Assembly (NCBI GenBank): GCA_003427395.1
Contig: BFEA01000286.1
Location: 971,469 to 1,001,125, forward strand
Length of the DNA: 29,657 nt
DNA from: Chara braunii
Taxonomy: Eukaryota; Streptophyta; Charophyceae; Charales; Characeae
Reading direction: 5' to 3'
Position 1 is the first letter of the stretch. The number at the start of each line of letters is the position of its first letter. Shown here in pieces: positions 29,622-29,657 of the stretch. The position numbers were made by a program, and so were the translations under genes. The notes below the pieces were generated by a model. It was given only the letters and a program-made list of their open reading frames with translations. It made no database searches and was not told the origin of the DNA.

Positions 29622-29657
<36 letters not shown>
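29622..29657 (+). repeat. Terminal poly-A run
   Basis: Uninterrupted A to the edge of the window (36 bases). It could be a genuine simple repeat, a retroposed tail, or the place where an assembly broke. Confidence 0.95.

Overview
The window looks like intergenic, repeat-dominated nuclear DNA of a large streptophyte genome (a land plant or charophyte-type alga). The two best clues are a degraded 3' end of a nuclear 18S rRNA gene (12304-12537), whose wording is closest to plant/green-lineage 18S, and a eukaryotic-type 5S rRNA-like sequence on the minus strand (26200-26318). I could not assign a genus. I found no intact protein-coding gene: open frames are short, mostly low complexity, and carry no convincing domain. 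The only protein relics I can argue for are a faint Ty1/Copia RNase H tail (9385-9500) and, much more weakly, a gag-like peptide (28560-28610).

Layout. 1-850: CA microsatellite, a 10-bp minisatellite, and a 130-bp tandem pair. 898-5144: first copy of a long repeat. 5145-9280: AT-rich, mostly unrecognised DNA. 9282-9883: decayed Copia-like 3' end with a candidate LTR. 10-12.1 kb: T-rich and A-rich tracts, then degenerate tandem repeats. 12.18-12.77 kb: 18S fragment enclosed by ATT-rich tracts. 12.8-15.4 kb: unrecognised DNA with a pure AG microsatellite, a purine strand and an ATT tract. 15455-15895: a fold-back repeat with 82-bp arms. 16076-19608: second copy of the long repeat, same orientation. 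19.6-22.6 kb: two further copies of the long repeat's terminal module (one inverted), a tRNA-like piece, and a run of hairpins. 23585-24250: fossil 27-28 bp minisatellite. 26200-26318: 5S-like sequence. 26.3-29.66 kb: pyrimidine strand, AAT tract, TGACGTCA cluster, A-rich tracts, three back-to-back hairpins, and a terminal poly-A.

The most interesting structure is inside the long repeat. Each copy carries about 15-19 successive stem-loops, one roughly every 55-100 bp. They share one architecture: an outer stem, then an inner CTC/GAG-like stem closing a loop resembling TGTGT. The outer stems nevertheless differ in sequence from hairpin to hairpin while staying self-complementary. This is not explained by any element family I recognise, and it suggests an RNA-structured (or cruciform) non-coding repeat array. 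Other hairpin runs (9651-9720, 19827-19879, 22110-22595, 29534-29617) suggest serial hairpins are a general trait of this genome. Everything here was read by eye; no alignment, folding or database search was run.
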